Source: PALSA-612 sp035652235
GTDB taxonomy: Bacteria; Actinomycetota; Thermoleophilia; Gaiellales; Gaiellaceae
Assembly: GCA_035652235.1 (NCBI GenBank)
Contig: DASREE010000010.1
Span: 61,293-125,292 of the forward strand
Direction of reading: 5' to 3'
Length of the DNA stretch: 64,000 nucleotides
Position 1 is the first letter of the stretch, and each line of letters opens with the position of its first letter. A model generated the notes under the pieces. The model was not told the DNA's origin, made no database searches, and worked only from the letters and a program-made list of their open reading frames with translations. This document shows, one piece after another, positions 42,135-51,122 of the stretch. The position numbers and the translations under genes are program-made.

Positions 42135-42985
42135 GCGTAAGCCCGCTCGCGCAGGCTGCGATGGTACCCCTCCACATCCTCGACCTGGAGCACGTGCCGC
42201 TCGATCCAGGCTCGGAAGGCGTCGCGGTCGCGGCTGATCTCGTCCCACTCGCGGTAGAAGACGTTGTCGCGCGGGTAGTAGTCGTGCACGTACGAGGGGT
42301 GCGCGCCGCCGGGGGCGACGGAGACGGCGCCGATCACCCAGGAGGGAATGAGCACGGAGCCGGGCCGCGGCTCGAGCTCGGGCACGATCTCCTCGACCGT
42401 GACGAGCGACCGCTTCGACGCCAGCACGGCTTCCTTCTGCACGCCGGTGATGCCCCACATGAGCACGTTGCCGCGCATGTCGGCCTGCTGCGCGTGGATG
42501 ATGCCGACGTCCGGGCGGATGGCGCGCACCGCTGCGAGCTCCTCGCCCGTAAACGGGCAGCGCACCCAGGCGAGCGAGCTCGTGTGCTCGGCGAGATCGG
42601 TGCCGGCGTAGCCGCGAAGGAGGCCGAAGGGGAGGTTGGCGGCGCCGGCTGCGTAGGCTGCGGCCATGCCTGCGTGCGAGTTCTCCTCGATCTCGAGCGG
42701 ACCCGGCCACTGTCGCTCGACCGCGTCCCGGAAGCGGTGCAGCGAGCCGACGCCCGGGTTGCCGCCCCAGGAGAAGATCATCCGCTCGGCGCAGCCGGCT
42801 CCGATCAGCTGGTCGTAGACGACGTCGGGCGTCATCCGCACGAGCGTCAACCGACGGCGGCCCTGGCGGATGAGCTCGTGCGCGGCGGCGAACGGGATGA
42901 GGTGCGTGAAGCCCTCGAGGGCGACCGTGTCACCGTCGCCGACGAGGTGAGCGACCGCCTCGGACAGAGCGAGGACCTCCGCCAT
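42131..42985 (-). CDS. pcaI: 3-Oxoadipate CoA-transferase subunit A
   Basis: 284 residues. GDGDTVALEGFTHLIPFAAAHELIR, WGGNPGVGSLHRFRDA, AQQADMRGNVLMWGITG. It resembles CatI/GctA-type subunits, with PcaJ converting 3-oxoadipate plus succinyl-CoA to 3-oxoadipyl-CoA. First gene of the seven-gene operon. ATG 42985 follows a TATCGT at 9 nt. Confidence 0.88.
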   Translation of the reverse strand: MAEVLALSEAVAHLVGDGDTVALEGFTHLIPFAAAHELIRQGRRRLTLVRMTPDVVYDQLIGAGCAERMIFSWGGNPGVGSLHRFRDAVERQWPGPLEIEENSHAGMAAAYAAGAANLPFGLLRGYAGTDLAEHTSSLAWVRCPFTGEELAAVRAIRPDVGIIHAQQADMRGNVLMWGITGVQKEAVLASKRSLVTVEEIVPELEPRPGSVLIPSWVIGAVSVAPGGAHPSYVHDYYPRDNVFYREWDEISRDRDAFRAWIERHVLQVEDVEGYHRSLRERAYA

Positions 42986-42994
42986 CGACGCCGG

Positions 42995-43000
42995 ACGATA
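42995..43000 (-). promoter_or_regulatory. -10 TATCGT of the pcaIJHGBDC operon (leaderless)
   Basis: Minus-strand TATCGT, 9 nt, then ATG 42985. The -35 match is weak. No pca regulator gene is adjacent. Confidence 0.5.
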
Positions 43001-43102
43001 CTTGGTGCGCAGGCGTCTCGGCAGTCGTCACAAGCAGCCGTGTCCCGGTCGTTCGCGACCGCGGCTCGGCCGGTAAGCTTCCCTCCGCGAAGCTCGCGCT
43101 GC

Positions 43103-43175
43103 GCCGACGTAGCTCAGCTGGTAGAGCACTTCACTCGTAATGAAGGGGTCCCCGGTTCGAGTCCGGGCGTCGGCT
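43103..43175 (+). tRNA. tRNA-Thr (anticodon CGT), 3' half contributed by the integrated element
   Basis: Complete cloverleaf: acceptor GCCGACG/CGTCGGC, D-stem GCTC/GAGC, anticodon stem CTTCA/TGAAG with loop CTCGTAA (anticodon CGT), T-arm CCCGG-TTCGAGT-CCGGG. CCA is not encoded. A possible -10 TAAGCT lies at 43074-43079. From the anticodon loop onward the sequence is identical to the copy at 54643-54689, so it is also attL of the element. Confidence 0.95.
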
Positions 43176-43180
43176 TCCCC
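43134..43180 (+). repeat. attL: 47-bp direct repeat within and just after tRNA-Thr
   Basis: Runs from CTCGTAA of the anticodon loop to TTCCCC past the 3' end. Identical over all 47 bp to 54643-54689; flanks differ on both sides. Confidence 0.95.
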
Positions 43181-43240
43181 TATCTAAGCCGTTTTCCCTG
43201 CAAGTAGGCCGCTTCCGGGAGAACGGGCTCCGTGTCAGGA

Positions 43241-43293
43241 GTGGTCACAAGTGCTCCCTCGTGATCACAAAACTGTGATCACACTGTGATCAC
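43241..43293. promoter_or_regulatory. GTGATCAC repeat cluster next to attL (candidate recombinase arm sites)
   Basis: Perfect GTGATCAC at 43261-43268, 43275-43282 and 43286-43293, with a variant GTGGTCAC at 43241-43248. The last two form GTGATCAC-3 nt-GTGATCAC, the same arrangement as at attR (54562-54580). Confidence 0.6.
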
Positions 43294-43314
43294 GGAGGCG
43301 CCCCGGGCGGCGTC

Positions 43315-43590
43315 GTGAAGCTCGACCGCCGTGCGTGGAGCTCGAGCTCCGGGTGTGGAGCTCGACCGCCGTGCGTGGAGCTCGAGCTCGTGCGTGGAGC
43401 TCGAGCTCGTGCGTGGAGCTCGACGACCTGGACTCGACGACCTCGGGGGGCTCGACCGCCGTGCGTGGAGCTCGAGCTCGTGCGTGGCTCGAGCTCGGGC
43501 GTGGAGCTCGACGACCTGGACTCGACGACCTGGACTCGACGACCTCGGGGGGGCTCGACCGCCGTGCGTGGAGCTCGGGCGGCGGCGGCG
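43315..43590. repeat. Imperfect tandem repeat array built on GTGCGTGGAGCTCGAGCTC
   Basis: Eight copies of GTGGAGCTCG, four of CTCGACCGCCGTGCG and several of GACTCGACGACCT are interleaved over ~275 bp between the arm-site cluster and the end of the HTH gene. The units contain self-complementary GAGCTCGAGCTC. Open frames through it are low-complexity Ser/Arg strings, so I read it as non-coding. Confidence 0.8.
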
Positions 43591-43595
43591 TCGAG

Positions 43596-43919
43596 CTAGC
43601 TGGCGCGTCGGTCCCAGACGACCTGTGAGGATGGTAGTACGCGCCAGCCGCCGGCGGGGACGGGGGGCGGGGGCGGTGCGGCCGGAGGTTCCGGGTGCCG
43701 CGCGGGCGTGTGAGCGGGCGGGGAGGCGGCGGGAGTACGGCTCGGCTCTGACGCTCGCCGGGTCGCCGGCGCGGTCGCGGTCGTGAGCGGGTGGCGCCGG
43801 TCGCGCCAGTTGATGATCGTGCCGGGACTGACGCCGAGCCGGCGGGCGACGTCGCGGACGCCGACACCCTGTCGCAGCAGGAGCAGCGCCTCAAGCTTGG
43901 TCGCGGACGGGTAGGCCAT
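43596..43919 (-). CDS. Small HTH protein with Pro-rich tail
   Basis: 107 residues. N-terminal helix-turn-helix (TKLEALLLLRQGVGVRDVARRLGVSPGTIINWRDRR, ~8-43) like homeodomain/transposase-type HTH, then a Pro/Ala/Thr-rich disordered tail. It faces a short intergenic region with TGTTCA half-sites and a 19-bp palindrome, so it may be an element regulator. A minus-strand TACTCT lies 11 nt before ATG 43919. Confidence 0.65.
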   Translation of the reverse strand: MAYPSATKLEALLLLRQGVGVRDVARRLGVSPGTIINWRDRRHPLTTATAPATRRASEPSRTPAASPPAHTPARHPEPPAAPPPPPVPAGGWRVLPSSQVVWDRRAS

Positions 43920-44003
43920 GTTCAGAAACGAGAGTAGCGGGCGCGGGTGTTCAAAAACTGATCGTCCCTACGCGCGCGCGCGCGTAAGGGGATGCGCACG
44001 CAG

Positions 44004-44022
44004 AATTGAACACTGTTCAATT
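44004..44022. promoter_or_regulatory. Perfect 19-bp palindrome, candidate operator
   Basis: AATTGAACACTGTTCAATT lies between the two small HTH genes in an A+T-rich island. Further TGTTCA half-sites occur at ~43918 and ~43949. Confidence 0.6.
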
Positions 44023-44046
44023 TGCAGTTAACCGTTGAAGTTTCTG

Positions 44047-44400
44047 TCAGTTTTCAGTGTTCGCTTTCTCTTCCGGTGGCGCCGGCGCTCGCCGTGGTAG
44101 CGGGGGACGGTCGCGGTCGGCTCGTGGCAGCCGGTAGTAGCCGCCGGCGGGCGGGAGCGGCGCGACGTCGCGGATGGCGACGCCGAGCTGCTCTTCGACC
44201 CGGGCGAGCAACCCGCCGGGGACGCGACGGCGGAGGCTGCCGGCGCGGTTCGTGTGCGCGTCGAGACCGTACGCGTGCCGCATCCGTGTGACCGCGGACG
44301 GGTGCACGTGCAGGCGGGCGGCGACGGTCGCGTCCGGGCGTCCAGGGTGGCGGAGGAGCTCGCTCAGCACCCGGGCGGTCGTGTCCGGGCGGTCACTCAC
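44047..44400 (-). CDS. Small winged/HTH DNA-binding protein
   Basis: 117 residues from GTG 44400. N-terminal HTH (VLSELLRHPGRPDATVAARLHVHPSAVTRMRHAYGL), followed by GGLLARVEEQLGVAIRDVAPLP and a basic Pro-rich tail. Its start overlaps the ATPase stop by 8 nt, so both are in one operon. Possibly the sequence-recognition partner of the ATPase (inference from coupling). Confidence 0.65.
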   Translation of the reverse strand: MSDRPDTTARVLSELLRHPGRPDATVAARLHVHPSAVTRMRHAYGLDAHTNRAGSLRRRVPGGLLARVEEQLGVAIRDVAPLPPAGGYYRLPRADRDRPPLPRRAPAPPEEKANTEN

Positions 44401-45178
44401 GGGCGGGGGCGGCCCGCACGGCCCGGCGGCCTGCCGGGCGTGGCGGGGCGATCGTGCGGGCGAGCACGCGCTGCTCGGCGTCCAGGAACAGGAGCTCGTG
44501 CGCGTCGGCGTCCAGCCGCAGCACGCTGCGTTCGATCAGCCGGCGCGGGATCCCCGAGGAGATGTCGGCGAGCCGGTCGAGATCGGAACCGTCCCCGGTC
44601 CGCCACAGGAACAGGAACCGGCTCTGCGAGTAGGCGAGACGGGGGACGTGCGCTGGCCGTTGCGCGCAGGCGACGAGCGAGACTCCTTGCGTCCGCCCCT
44701 GAAACCAGACGGACTCGAGCTCGCGGGCGAGCCCGAGATTACGGCAGAACCAGAGCGTTTCGTCGATGACGGTCGTCCAGCCGCCGGTCTTGTCGATCCA
44801 GTCGAGCGCGTTTCGCATCGCGCCCGCCTGCAGCTTCCGGCGCGCTTCCAGCCCTTCACCGGAGCGGGCCGGCCAGTAGACGACGTGGCTGGTGAGCGGC
44901 CGCCACCGGCCGCGGTGCTCCGCGAACCTGATCTCGCGCAACGAACCGACGATCCGCCAGCCGGCCGCCGGCAGCCGCTCGAGCAGCGGGTCGCGGCGTT
45001 TCGTCGCCAGCAGGAGCGCGTAGCCGGTCATGTCGGCCAGCTCGAGCGCCGCGTGCGTCTTGCCCGACCCGGTCGGGCCGATCAGGGTCACGTGGTCGCC
45101 CGGCCGCCACTCCTGCTCGAGATGGTCGGCCACGTTCTCCCACTCGGCCGCGGGCACGACCAGCCGGCCGCGCGCCAT
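44393..45178 (-). CDS. P-loop ATPase of HerA/FtsK type, candidate DNA translocase
   Basis: 261 residues. Walker A GPTGSGKT (34-41), Walker B TTVIDE (to E140), arginine-finger candidate R162 in FQGRTQGVSL, sensor Q173 in ACAQRP, then LAYSQSRFLFLWRTGDG. This order is that of HerA/FtsK-class motors, which move DNA during conjugation or into capsids. No membrane helix, so it would have to work with a separate pore or as a soluble motor. Substrate and partners are not established. Confidence 0.7.
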   Translation of the reverse strand: MARGRLVVPAAEWENVADHLEQEWRPGDHVTLIGPTGSGKTHAALELADMTGYALLLATKRRDPLLERLPAAGWRIVGSLREIRFAEHRGRWRPLTSHVVYWPARSGEGLEARRKLQAGAMRNALDWIDKTGGWTTVIDETLWFCRNLGLARELESVWFQGRTQGVSLVACAQRPAHVPRLAYSQSRFLFLWRTGDGSDLDRLADISSGIPRRLIERSVLRLDADAHELLFLDAEQRVLARTIAPPRPAGRRAVRAAPARE

Positions 45179-45181
45179 CGC

Positions 45182-45847
45182 CTAGTCGCGCTCGAGCGCG
45201 ACGACGCGGGTGACGCGGCCGTGCCGGTCGCGCACGGCCCGGCCGATCACGCGCCCGTCCAGCACGACCTCGTCTCCGTCCAGGACGTCCAGTTCGCGCA
45301 AGCTTAGGTACCGCTCACCCTCGAGCTGGACGGGAAGCCGAACGCGCTCCCGCACCTTGCGGGAGCGCTTCGCTGGCTGCTTCCGCCGGCTCGCACCCTC
45401 GTCCTCGTCCTCGAGCTCGTCCTCGAGCTCGAGCCCGGCGGCCGCGTCCAGCAGCCGGCTCTCGACCCGTTCGGCGATCTCGTCGCAGCGGCGCCGCCAG
45501 CAGGCGGCCTCCTCGGCCCGGCGCGCCTCGTCGGCGGCGCTGATCGCGTCGAGCACGTCGCCGACCGTGGCCGGGTCGTCGCGGCGCGCCTCGAGGCCGG
45601 CCACCTTCTTCAGACGAGCGTTCTCGCCGCGCAGACGAGCGACCTCGGCCTCGAGCGCGTCCAGCCGAGCCGAGCTCGGATGCTCCCTCGGCACCGTCGC
45701 CACCGCGGCGCGCTCGGCGGGCTCGCCGCCGTCCTCCTCTTCCTCTTCCTCGTCGTTCGAGTTCGTCTCGCCGCGGGCGGCGGCGATGCGGGCGAGGCCG
45801 TGCTCGGTCTCCTCGAGCCGCTCGTCAGTGTCTTCGTCACGCGCCAT
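45182..45847 (-). CDS. Acidic coiled-coil protein, first gene of the ATPase operon
   Basis: 221 residues. A Glu-rich stretch (~28-45), a coiled coil ~60-82 (LDALEAEVARLRGENARLKKV), a second acidic block LELEDELEDEDEG, a basic patch SRRKQPAKRSRKVRERVR, and a C-terminal beta domain (LDGDEVVLDGRVIGRAVRDRHGRVTRVVAL). An AAGGAGG Shine-Dalgarno lies 6 nt before ATG 45847. Three nt separate it from the ATPase gene. Function unknown; it may be an adaptor for the motor. Confidence 0.7.
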   Translation of the reverse strand: MARDEDTDERLEETEHGLARIAAARGETNSNDEEEEEEDGGEPAERAAVATVPREHPSSARLDALEAEVARLRGENARLKKVAGLEARRDDPATVGDVLDAISAADEARRAEEAACWRRRCDEIAERVESRLLDAAAGLELEDELEDEDEGASRRKQPAKRSRKVRERVRLPVQLEGERYLSLRELDVLDGDEVVLDGRVIGRAVRDRHGRVTRVVALERD

Positions 45848-45955
45848 TGTTGGCCTCCTTTTCGATCATCAATGACGCGGGCGAGCGTACGCCGCGACTC
45901 GCTCCCCCGACCGGAATTGATGTCACTTCCGCGACGTCATCGCAGCCGGCTGCTA

Positions 45956-45967
45956 TTCAATGTTGAA
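45956..45967. promoter_or_regulatory. TTCAATGTTGAA palindrome in a divergent intergenic region
   Basis: TTCAA-TG-TTGAA lies between the ATPase operon (minus) and the 69-residue gene (plus). It shares TTCAA/TTGAA arms with the palindrome at 44004-44022. Confidence 0.45.
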
Positions 45968-45997
45968 AATCATCGGAAGCAACACTGGAGGTTAGAA

Positions 45998-46207
45998 ATG
46001 GGCAACATCCTGAACTTCGGCCGACGGGCGTACGGACGGGGCCTTCCGCTCGTCCTCTACGACGTCGAGACGGCCAGCTACACGGTCGCGACCGGCCGCG
46101 GGCGCTGGCTCGAGATCCAGTCGGCGGGCACGGTCTCGGCCGCGCTGCGCGAGCTCGCCGACGCGATCGACGCCCGGATCGGATCGGGTGCGCAGGGGAA
46201 GCCGTAG
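45998..46207 (+). CDS. Small protein of unknown function (69 aa)
   Basis: ATG 45998 has GGAGG eight nt upstream. Sequence GNILNFGRRAYGRGLPLVLYDVETASYTVATGRGRWLEIQ... followed by an amphipathic helix (SAALRELADAIDARI). No family recognised. It overlaps the short recombinase gene by 20 nt, so the two are probably co-translated. Confidence 0.6.
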   Translation: MGNILNFGRRAYGRGLPLVLYDVETASYTVATGRGRWLEIQSAGTVSAALRELADAIDARIGSGAQGKP

Positions 46208-46880
46208 CCCGGCAACCCGGCCCGGCCACCGGGCCGGCCGGCCGGCGGCGACGAGAGGACGCCGCTTCCCGCCCGAACCGCTGACAGTGGACGAAGTCGA
46301 ACGCCTGAAAGCCGCCGCCGGTCGGCGGGCGCCGACCGGGATCCGCAACCGGGCGCTAGTTGACCTTCTCGCCCGCACCGGCCTGCGCGTGTCCGAGGCG
46401 CTCGCCCTCCGTCCCGTTGACATCAACCTCGAGCGGGCCGAAGTCACGGTCCTGCACGGGAAAGGCGACCGCCATCGCGTGTGCGGCATCCTCGGCGGGC
46501 CGCCGGCCGAGCTCGAACTGTGGCTCGAGGCGCGCCGGCGGCTCGGCCTCGCCCGGGCCCCGACCGTCTTCTGCACGCTCCAGGGCCGGCCGCTCTACGC
46601 CAGCTACGTCCGCGCGCTGCTCCCCCGGCTTGCCCGCCGCGCCGGGATCGCCAAGCGCGTGCACCCGCACGGACTCCGGCACTCGCACGCGACCGAGCTC
46701 GTCCGCCGCGGCGTCCCGCTGCACATGATCCAAGCGCAGCTCGGACACGCGAACATCGCCGGGACGTCGCGGTACATCGCCCGGATCGCGCCCGCCGAGC
46801 TCGTCGCCACCCTCGCCCGGATCGACTGGCGCGGCGAACACGCCGCGGGCGGAGGCGGCCGCCGGTCGGAAGCGGCCTGA
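46188..46880 (+). CDS. Short tyrosine recombinase (catalytic domain only)
   Basis: 230 residues. All six catalytic positions are present: R67 (TGLRVSEAL), K92 (HGKGDRH), H161/R164 (HGLRHSH), H187 (LGHANI) and Y196 (TSRYIA). The usual N-terminal SAM-like core-binding domain is missing, replaced by a ~30-residue basic tail. XerC/D-like. It lies 43 bp before the 72-bp inverted repeat, so resolution of element multimers or inversion at that repeat are possible roles, separate from the main integrase at 53304. Confidence 0.85.
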   Translation: MRRGSRSPATRPGHRAGRPAATRGRRFPPEPLTVDEVERLKAAAGRRAPTGIRNRALVDLLARTGLRVSEALALRPVDINLERAEVTVLHGKGDRHRVCGILGGPPAELELWLEARRRLGLARAPTVFCTLQGRPLYASYVRALLPRLARRAGIAKRVHPHGLRHSHATELVRRGVPLHMIQAQLGHANIAGTSRYIARIAPAELVATLARIDWRGEHAAGGGGRRSEAA

Positions 46881-46923
46881 CCGCTGGGCGCGGGCGACGG
46901 CGGTCTGAACAGCACGCGCCCCA

Positions 46924-46995
46924 CTGTTCTAGCGCATCGACATGTGCACATAGAGGGGACGGGAATCAACCGTCCGAACCGTCCGACCGTCCGAA
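46924..46995 (+). repeat. Left arm of a perfect 72-bp inverted repeat
   Basis: Exactly reverse-complementary to 47127-47198. Contains three CCGTCCGA iterons (46970, 46979, 46987) and an ATGTGCACAT palindrome. Confidence 0.97.
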
Positions 46996-47126
46996 ATGCC
47001 TCTATGTGCAGGGAGTTTGTCTCGGACGGTCGAGCGTTCGACCGTCCGACGACCGTCCGACGACCGTCCGAACCGTCCGAACATCGTCCGACGATGTATC
47101 GCTCAACCAAGCGGTTTCGGGGCGTG
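46996..47126. other. 131-bp structured centre with iterons: candidate replication origin
   Basis: Holds a 12-4-12 perfect hairpin (47022-47049), four forward CCGTCCGA copies (47042, 47053, 47064, 47073), one reverse copy, an 8-1-8 hairpin (47081-47097) and a third copy of CTCTATGTGCA. No plausible gene. Eleven iterons in both orientations over the whole repeat, next to a primase-polymerase gene, suggest an iteron origin. Confidence 0.6.
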
Positions 47127-47198
47127 TTCGGACGGTCGGACGGTTCGGACGGTTGATTCCCGTCCCCTCTATGTGCACATGTCGATGCGCTAGAACAG
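47127..47198 (-). repeat. Right arm of the perfect 72-bp inverted repeat
   Basis: Mirror of 46924-46995 with three reverse-orientation iterons. Its outer end includes the stop codon of the 47190-47930 gene. Confidence 0.97.
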
Positions 47199-47930
47199 GG
47201 GGGGCGCCGCGCCGTCAGGCGTCCGCGGCGGAGGCCGGAGGAGAGCCCACCACGGCGATGCGGGCTCGCACAGGTAGTCGATCGTCGCCCGGACGAGAAG
47301 GTCCTCGCGCGCGCGCGCGTAGAGGACATAGACCTGTCGTAGCGCCCTGCAGATACGCTCGTCCGGCGCCGCCTCCAGCTTGGCCGGCACGTCAGCGAGC
47401 CAGCGGGCCTCCTCGGGTACGTCCGGATCGCCCGCGAGCGCGCGGGCTCGCACCGCCCGGTACAGGCTCACGCTCGGGCGGTGTTCCTCCGTCTCCGGGT
47501 CGAAGACGGAGACGGCTCCGACGTCCCCGCCGATCCTGCGCAGATCGCGGGCGATGCGCTCGGCGGGGACGGGCGCTTTCCGTTTCGCGGTCGCCGCCGC
47601 CCGCTCCCGCTCGAGCACTCGGGCCGCCCGGCGGCGGAACGATGCCGCGACCTTCGCGTGCTCGAGCTCCCACCCGGCTGCGTACAGCCGGACGCGGGCC
47701 TCGTCGAGGCTGCGCACGCCGCCTGCCAGCAGCCGGGCACAGGCGGCCGCCTGCTCGACCTCCTCCTCCGGGATCGCGTCAGTCGGGACGAAGCCGCGGG
47801 TTCGGCCTGCCGGGCGCGGGATCAACCCCGCCCTGCGCCAGCGGGCGAGCTTGGTCGGGCTCACGTTGAGCCCGAACTCGGTGAGCCGACGGAGCAGGGC
47901 CGCGTCCCGTGAACTCAGAAATCCACTCAC
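47190..47930 (-). CDS. HTH protein beside the putative origin
   Basis: 246 residues from GTG 47930. N-terminal region LLRRLTEFGLNVSPTKLARWRRAGLIPRP (~11-40) looks like a MerR/HTH_17-type winged helix; a long helical middle (VRLYAAGWELEHAKVAASFRRRAARVLERERAAATAKRK) and a C-terminal helical part follow. TAAAAT lies 7 nt before the GTG. Its stop lies in the iteron repeat, so it may be an origin-binding or copy-control protein (inference). Confidence 0.7.
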   Translation of the reverse strand: MSGFLSSRDAALLRRLTEFGLNVSPTKLARWRRAGLIPRPAGRTRGFVPTDAIPEEEVEQAAACARLLAGGVRSLDEARVRLYAAGWELEHAKVAASFRRRAARVLERERAAATAKRKAPVPAERIARDLRRIGGDVGAVSVFDPETEEHRPSVSLYRAVRARALAGDPDVPEEARWLADVPAKLEAAPDERICRALRQVYVLYARAREDLLVRATIDYLCEPASPWWALLRPPPRTPDGAAPPLF

Positions 47931-47937
47931 AGAGCGG

Positions 47938-47943
47938 ATTTTA
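47938..47943 (-). promoter_or_regulatory. -10 TAAAAT for the leaderless HTH gene at 47930
   Basis: Minus-strand TAAAAT, 7 nt, GTG 47930. It lies in the short divergent gap with the replication operon. Confidence 0.5.
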
Positions 47944-47996
47944 TGCCCTCGCGAAACAGCGCGCAGACGGAGGGCGGGAGCCGGCAACCTGCCGCC

Positions 47997-48166
47997 ATGC
48001 AACCGAGGGGAAACCGCCGCGTCCGGCTGCGCGTCGGAGTCGCCCCGGAGCGCCTCGCCGCGCTCCGCCGCATCGCCCAGGCCGAGGACCTTCCGGTCGC
48101 CGCCGTCGCGCGTCGTGCGATCACTGAATACCTCGCCAGGCAGGAACAGCGCCCGGGGGCGGCACG

Positions 48167-48170
<4 letters not shown>
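47997..48170 (+). CDS. Ribbon-helix-helix regulator, first gene of the replication operon
   Basis: 57 residues from ATG 47997 (75 if ATG 47943). RRVRLRVGVAPERLAALRRIAQAEDLPVAAVARRAITEYL is a CopG/Arc-type beta-helix-helix. ATG 47997 is preferred because 47943 overlaps the divergent promoter. GTGA overlap with the primase gene. Likely a transcription or copy-number repressor of the operon. Confidence 0.72.
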
Positions 48171-50403
<2,233 letters not shown>

Positions 50404-50404
<1 letters not shown>

Positions 50405-50859
50405 TGGGCGCCGGATCGCGGCGGAAGGGGGTCCGCGGCGAGGCGGAAGTTGCCGCGGCGCTGCGCGCCGCCAAGTTGACCGTGCGCAGCCTGGAGGCGG
50501 CGGGCGACCATCTCGCGCTCGCCGCGGGCGGGCTTGTTCTGCACGTTGAAGTGAAGCGCGCCGAGCGCGCCCGGCCGGTCGAGTGGTCGCGGCAGGCGGA
50601 GGCGGAGGCGCCGCCCGGCACCGTCCCGATCGTTGTCTGGCGTCCGTCGCGGGAACCGTGGCGGGCGACGCTGCTGCTCGACGACCTGCTCGCGCTCGTC
50701 CGTGCCGCGGACGAGCCCTGGAAGCCCATCGTCCTGCGTCGTGCCGCGGTGTGCGCGCGCTGCGGGCGCCTGCTGCCCGCGGGAAGCGGGGCGGTGTGGC
50801 ACGCGAGGACGGGGGCCGTCGTCCACGTGGACTGCGAGCCCGAGGCGTCGGCGGCGTGA
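50404..50859 (+). CDS. PDDEXK nuclease, Holliday-junction-resolvase-like, with zinc-finger tail
   Basis: 151 residues. SRRKGVRGEAEVAAAL supplies E13, GDHLALAAGG gives D35, and LHVEVKR gives E49-x-K51, the PDDEXK order of Hjc-type resolvases. The C-terminal third has CARCG and a later H/C pair (ARTGAVVHVDC) suggesting a zinc ribbon. The start overlaps the primase stop by one base (TGATG). Likely processes replication or recombination intermediates of the element. Confidence 0.78.
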
Positions 50860-51122
50860 CTCGCGAGGAGCGCCTGCTCGTGCTGGCGGTCGCCGCCTAC
50901 CGGCGCTCGCACGGTGTCGGCCCGGCCTGGCGCGCGGTCGGCCGGGTGTTCGGGTGGTCACACCGCGAGCTCGAGGAGCGGCTGTTCGCCGCCCGCCGGG
51001 CCGGTCTGGTCACGTTCGACCGCCGGCCAGGCTCGCTGGATGTGCCGGCGGCGGTGTTGCGGCGGGCGCTCGCCGAGCAGCGGGCGGAGCGGGCGGGCGG
51101 CCGGGAGGGGGCGGGCCCGTGA
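50856..51122 (+). CDS. Small winged-helix protein (88 aa)
   Basis: GTG 50856, GTGA overlap with the nuclease. TREERLLVLAVAAYRRSHGVGPAWRAVGRVFGWSHRELEERLFAARRAGLVTF looks like a winged helix-turn-helix. The tail is Arg/Ala-rich. Unknown target. Confidence 0.6.
   Translation: MTREERLLVLAVAAYRRSHGVGPAWRAVGRVFGWSHRELEERLFAARRAGLVTFDRRPGSLDVPAAVLRRALAEQRAERAGGREGAGP

Noticed and set aside
43315..43590. Possible CRISPR array
   Set aside because: Units are of mixed length, directly adjoining and without unique spacers, and there are no cas genes.
46944..47156. A 70-codon open frame inside the inverted repeat
   Set aside because: It is a by-product of iterons (repeating Arg/Pro/Ser), lacks a ribosome site and spans both hairpins.
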